From positions 124,001 through 188,000 of the forward strand of contig CAWFXD010000001.1 in assembly GCA_963819695.1 (NCBI GenBank): a stretch of DNA of 64,000 bases. The letters are read 5' to 3'. The stretch is from DASZIT01 sp963819695. GTDB lineage: Bacteria; Actinomycetota; Acidimicrobiia; Acidimicrobiales; RAAP-2. Of the stretch, positions 61,573-64,000 are shown one piece after another (positions within the stretch are counted from its first letter, which is position 1; every line of letters starts with the position of its first letter). The position numbers and the translations under genes were made by a program. Below the pieces are notes generated by a model that did not search any database, was not told the DNA's origin, and was given only the letters and a program-made list of their open reading frames with translations.

Positions 61573-61575
61573 ACT
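61570..61575 (+). promoter_or_regulatory. -10 element TAGACT, internal asd start
   Basis: TAGACT overlaps the lysC stop codon and ends six bases before the asd ATG at 61582. It could give an extra leaderless asd message within the lysC-asd operon. Confidence 0.35.
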
Positions 61576-61581
61576 GGGCCG

Positions 61582-62616
61582 ATGCGAGTCGCGGTTGTGG
61601 GGGCCACCGGCCAGGTCGGCACGGTGATGCGGTCGATCCTCGAGGCGCGGGGCTTTCCCATCGACGACCTGCGACTCTTCGCCTCGTCCCGCTCGGCCGG
61701 CCGTCGCCTGCCCTTCGGGGGAGACGAGGTGGTGGTCGAGGACGCCGCGGCCGCCGCCGACCTGTCCGGCATCGACATCGCGCTGTTCTCCAGCGGGGCG
61801 ACCGCCTCGCGGGAGCTGGCCCCCCGGTTCGCGTCGGCCGGAGCCGTGGTCATCGACAATTCGTCGGCCTGGCGGATGGACCCCGATGTCCCGCTGGTGG
61901 TCCCCGAGGTCAACGCCCACGCGCTGGGAGCCATCGCCAAGGGAATCGTGGCCAATCCGAACTGCACCACCATGGTGGCCATGCCGGCGCTGAAGCCGCT
62001 CCACGACGAGTCCACCCTCGATCGGATGGTGGTCTCCACCTACCAGGCGGTGTCCGGGGCCGGCCTCGCCGGGGTGGCCGAGCTCGAGGAGCAACTGGAG
62101 AAGTCCGCCGGCGCCGCTGCCCGGCTGACCTTCGACGGGTCGGCCGTCGAGTTCCCGCCGGCGTCGAAATTCCCGGGGACGATCGCCCACAATGTCCTCT
62201 CCATCGCCGGGTCGGTGGTGGATGACGGCTCCGGGGAGACCAACGAGGAGCAGAAGTTCCGGGACGAGAGCCGGAAGATCCTCGAGATCCCCGGCCTGAG
62301 GCTGACCTGCACCTGCGTGCGGGTCCCGGTGTTCACCGGTCACTCCATGGCCATCGTCGCCGAATTCGAACGGCCGCTCACGCCCCAGCGGGCGGCCGAG
62401 CTCCTGGCCGCCGCCCCCGGGGTGGAGTTGTCGGACATGCCCACCCCGTTGCGGGCGGCGGGCATCGATCCGACGCTGGTGGGAAGGATCCGTCAGGCCG
62501 ACGGGGGCGAGACGACGCTGGCCCTGTTCCTGAGCGGGGACAATCTCCGCAAGGGTGCCGCCCTCAATGCCGTGCAGATCGCCGAGTCGCTGGTCGATCT
62601 CGGCCTGGTCAGCTGA
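61582..62616 (+). CDS. asd: Aspartate-semialdehyde dehydrogenase
   Basis: 344 residues. Reduces aspartyl phosphate to aspartate semialdehyde with NADPH. N-terminal Rossmann motif VVGATGQVG, SGATASRELAP, DNSSAWRMD, the catalytic Cys in NPNCTTMVA and the YQAVSGAGLAGVAELEEQ stretch. PVFTGHSMAIVAEF carries the conserved active-site His. Nine bases after lysC, the classic operon pair. No ribosome site. Confidence 0.97.
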   Translation: MRVAVVGATGQVGTVMRSILEARGFPIDDLRLFASSRSAGRRLPFGGDEVVVEDAAAAADLSGIDIALFSSGATASRELAPRFASAGAVVIDNSSAWRMDPDVPLVVPEVNAHALGAIAKGIVANPNCTTMVAMPALKPLHDESTLDRMVVSTYQAVSGAGLAGVAELEEQLEKSAGAAARLTFDGSAVEFPPASKFPGTIAHNVLSIAGSVVDDGSGETNEEQKFRDESRKILEIPGLRLTCTCVRVPVFTGHSMAIVAEFERPLTPQRAAELLAAAPGVELSDMPTPLRAAGIDPTLVGRIRQADGGETTLALFLSGDNLRKGAALNAVQIAESLVDLGLVS

Positions 62617-62724
62617 CCCGGGGCTCCCTCAGGCCGAGACCGGTAACGACCGCATCATCCCCGGCGGCAGCCTGTAGCGCCCAAGGACTGAATCAGGGCA
62701 GCGACGGGTCTTCGCCCAATGCCG

Positions 62725-63360
62725 TCAGCCGACGTTGGAGAAGGGGGCGGCGGCGGCCAGTCCCGCCACCCGCCTGGCCAGGTTCACCGCGTGGTCGCCG
62801 AACCGCTCGTAGAAGCGGGCCACCATGGCCAGCTCGACGGCCACCGGGAGCGGCATGGTCCCGGCCACCACTTCCACGGTGAGGCTGACGTGGAGGTCGT
62901 CCATCTCGTCGTCGAGGGTGTCCACCACCGACGCCGCGGTGGTGAGGCGGTCGGCATAGGCGTTGGCGGTGGCCCGCCACATGTGGATGGCCACCTCTCC
63001 CATCCGCTCGACCAGGCCCCGGCTGCGGGCCGACAGCTCGGTGCCGAGGCCACGGGCGGCCCGCCGGGCCACGTGTTCGGCGAGGTCGCCGTTGCGTTCG
63101 AGGTCAGGGAGCATCCGGAGGATGGTGACCAGAAAGTACAGATCGTCGGGCGAGTCGATGCGACCAGCAGTCAGCTGGTCCATGGTCTGGTGCTCGATCT
63201 CCCGGTAGAGGCTGTCGACCACTTCGTCCCGGTCGGCCAGTGCCTTGGCCGCCTCCCGGTCGCCGGACAGCAGCGCGTGGGTGGCCCCGGCCACGTTCTC
63301 GCCGACCATGGCAAACAGCTGGAGAACCTGGCGATCGATCTGAGCCAGCGTGTCGTCCAT
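62725..63360 (-). CDS. phoU: PhoU-domain protein
   Basis: 211 residues, two PhoU-type three-helix repeats with metal-binding Glu/Asp motifs: LADRDEVVDSLYREIEHQ in the first and VVDTLDDEMDDLHVSL in the second, plus FYERFGDHAVNLARRV at the end. PhoU represses phosphate uptake through PstSCAB-PhoR. The start at 63360 has TACGGT six bases upstream. No pst or pho regulator gene lies in this window, so it is separated from its usual partners. On the same strand, the NADH dehydrogenase upstream ends 57 nt away. Confidence 0.92.
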   Translation of the reverse strand: MDDTLAQIDRQVLQLFAMVGENVAGATHALLSGDREAAKALADRDEVVDSLYREIEHQTMDQLTAGRIDSPDDLYFLVTILRMLPDLERNGDLAEHVARRAARGLGTELSARSRGLVERMGEVAIHMWRATANAYADRLTTAASVVDTLDDEMDDLHVSLTVEVVAGTMPLPVAVELAMVARFYERFGDHAVNLARRVAGLAAAAPFSNVG

Positions 63361-63366
63361 GCGTCC

Positions 63367-63372
63367 ACCGTA
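63367..63372 (-). promoter_or_regulatory. -10 element TACGGT, leaderless phoU start
   Basis: TACGGT ends six bases before the minus-strand ATG at 63360 with no ribosome site. Confidence 0.35.
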
Positions 63373-63416
63373 CTCCCGCGGGATGCATCCTTCTACGGGG
63401 TCTTGGCCGAAATCGA

Positions 63417-64000
63417 TCAGGCCGGCGTGTCCACCGGCTCGGGTTGGCTCGCCGGCGGATCGAGGCGGTGATCGTCCTCCCGGTCCCCGGTCGGCATCTC
63501 GTCGCCGACGATGATGCGGGGCCCGGATGTCCAGGACAGATATCGCCACGACCAGTTCACCAACACGGTGATCTTGTTGCGAAATCCGATCAGGTAGATG
63601 AGATGGAGCCCCAGCCACGACAACCAACCCAGGGTGCCGCGGATGACCATCCCGCTGGGGAACTGGGCGATGGCGGCGCGACGGCCGATGGTGGCCATGG
63701 TGCCCTTGTCGTTGTAGCGGAACGGCAGGGTGGGCTTCCCCTTCACCCGGTTGACGATCTGTTCGGCGGCGTGCCTGCCGGACTGGATGGCCACCTGGGC
63801 GAGCTGGGGACAGGTCGTTCCCGGTCGGTCCTCGCCCCAGGGGACGGCGGCGGCATCGCCGATGGCGTACGCCTGGTGGTGATCGGGAAGCGCCAGGTCG
63901 GCGCGCACGACCAGGCGGCCACTGCGGTCGGCCAGGGCACCCAAGCTGGAAGCCACCGTGCCGTCGACGGTCACGCCCCCGGCCCACACCACGGTGCGGG
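63417..64000 (-). CDS. Type II NADH dehydrogenase, C-terminal part (5' end beyond window)
   Basis: About 194 residues visible of a usual 420-480. WAGGV opens the C-terminal FAD segment; YAIGDAA is the second dinucleotide motif; PQLAQVAIQSGRHAA and GTMATIGRRAA are typical of NDH-2. The hydrophobic C-terminal stretch (GWLSWLGLHLIYLIGF) is the amphipathic membrane anchor, followed by a variable 30-residue tail. It moves electrons from NADH to menaquinone without proton pumping. The N-terminal FAD motif lies outside the window on the right. Probably upstream of phoU in one unit. Confidence 0.9.
   Translation of the reverse strand, partial: RTVVWAGGVTVDGTVASSLGALADRSGRLVVRADLALPDHHQAYAIGDAAAVPWGEDRPGTTCPQLAQVAIQSGRHAAEQIVNRVKGKPTLPFRYNDKGTMATIGRRAAIAQFPSGMVIRGTLGWLSWLGLHLIYLIGFRNKITVLVNWSWRYLSWTSGPRIIVGDEMPTGDREDDHRLDPPASQPEPVDTPA

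Overview
The window is a GC-rich chromosomal segment (roughly two-thirds G+C, third codon positions almost all G or C) from an actinomycetotal bacterium. Gene content fits an acidimicrobiia-like lineage better than Mycobacterium or Streptomyces: many LLM/F420-type oxidoreductases and fatty-acyl enzymes, an ethylmalonyl-CoA pathway, a lysS gene beside a lysyl-phosphatidylglycerol-synthase-like gene, a small SRP RNA directly upstream of dnaX-recR, and frequent leaderless starts. The lineage is an inference from content only.

Layout. 1-4 kb: minus-strand ArsR regulator, acyl-CoA synthetase and phosphotriesterase-like lactonase; a perfect palindrome covers the regulator's start, with a small divergent gene. 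4-9 kb: LLM oxidoreductase, zinc-ribbon MscL, Baeyer-Villiger-type monooxygenase, ABC1 kinase and TetR. 9-11.6 kb: a divergent pair (diiron-like protein plus a long LLM oxidoreductase) behind a 26-bp TetR-type palindrome. 12-17 kb: methyltransferase, lysS, and a metallophosphoesterase/membrane/DUF2156 gene. 17-28.5 kb: DMT transporter, two convergent paralogous membrane esterases around tRNA-Lys, phosphodiester glycosidase, cation/proton antiporter, an unrecognised protein, a YCF48-like lipoprotein, an RDD protein and a MarP-like protease. 28.5-32.6 kb: GH15 trehalase/glucoamylase, glucose dehydrogenase and MBL hydrolase.

32.6-38 kb: an IS481-type element sits in the 3' end of tRNA-Ser(CGA) with a 16-bp target duplication, next to the end of an older element. 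Then come tRNA-Ser(CGA), tadA, tRNA-Ser(GGA), SRP RNA, dnaX, recR and a SixA-like phosphatase. 38-43.3 kb: a WbdD-like methyltransferase, thiolase, crotonyl-CoA carboxylase/reductase and epimerase. 43.3-50.4 kb: a complete Liv-type ABC transporter operon with two extra envelope genes. 50.8-56.5 kb: propionyl-CoA carboxylase beta and epsilon-like subunits, MeaA-type mutase, hydroxyacyl-CoA dehydrogenase and SDR. 56.5-64 kb: HSL esterase, S51 peptidase, two cyclophilins, lysC-asd, phoU and a partial type II NADH dehydrogenase.

The metabolic genes fit together as acetyl/propionyl-CoA assimilation: thiolase, hydroxybutyryl-CoA dehydrogenase, crotonyl-CoA carboxylase/reductase, epimerase, MeaA mutase and acyl-CoA carboxylase are all here, in three neighbouring transcription units.

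Caution: about ten genes are broken by single-base shifts, several in short homopolymers (1-890, 13790-16787, 16859-17765, 24943-26221, dnaX, epimerase, livG, cyclophilin and perhaps the substrate-binding protein). The protein family continues intact in the next frame, so residual assembly errors are more likely than real pseudogenes. At least ten genes have a TAnnnT hexamer 6-9 nt before the start codon and no Shine-Dalgarno sequence, which points to common leaderless transcription.
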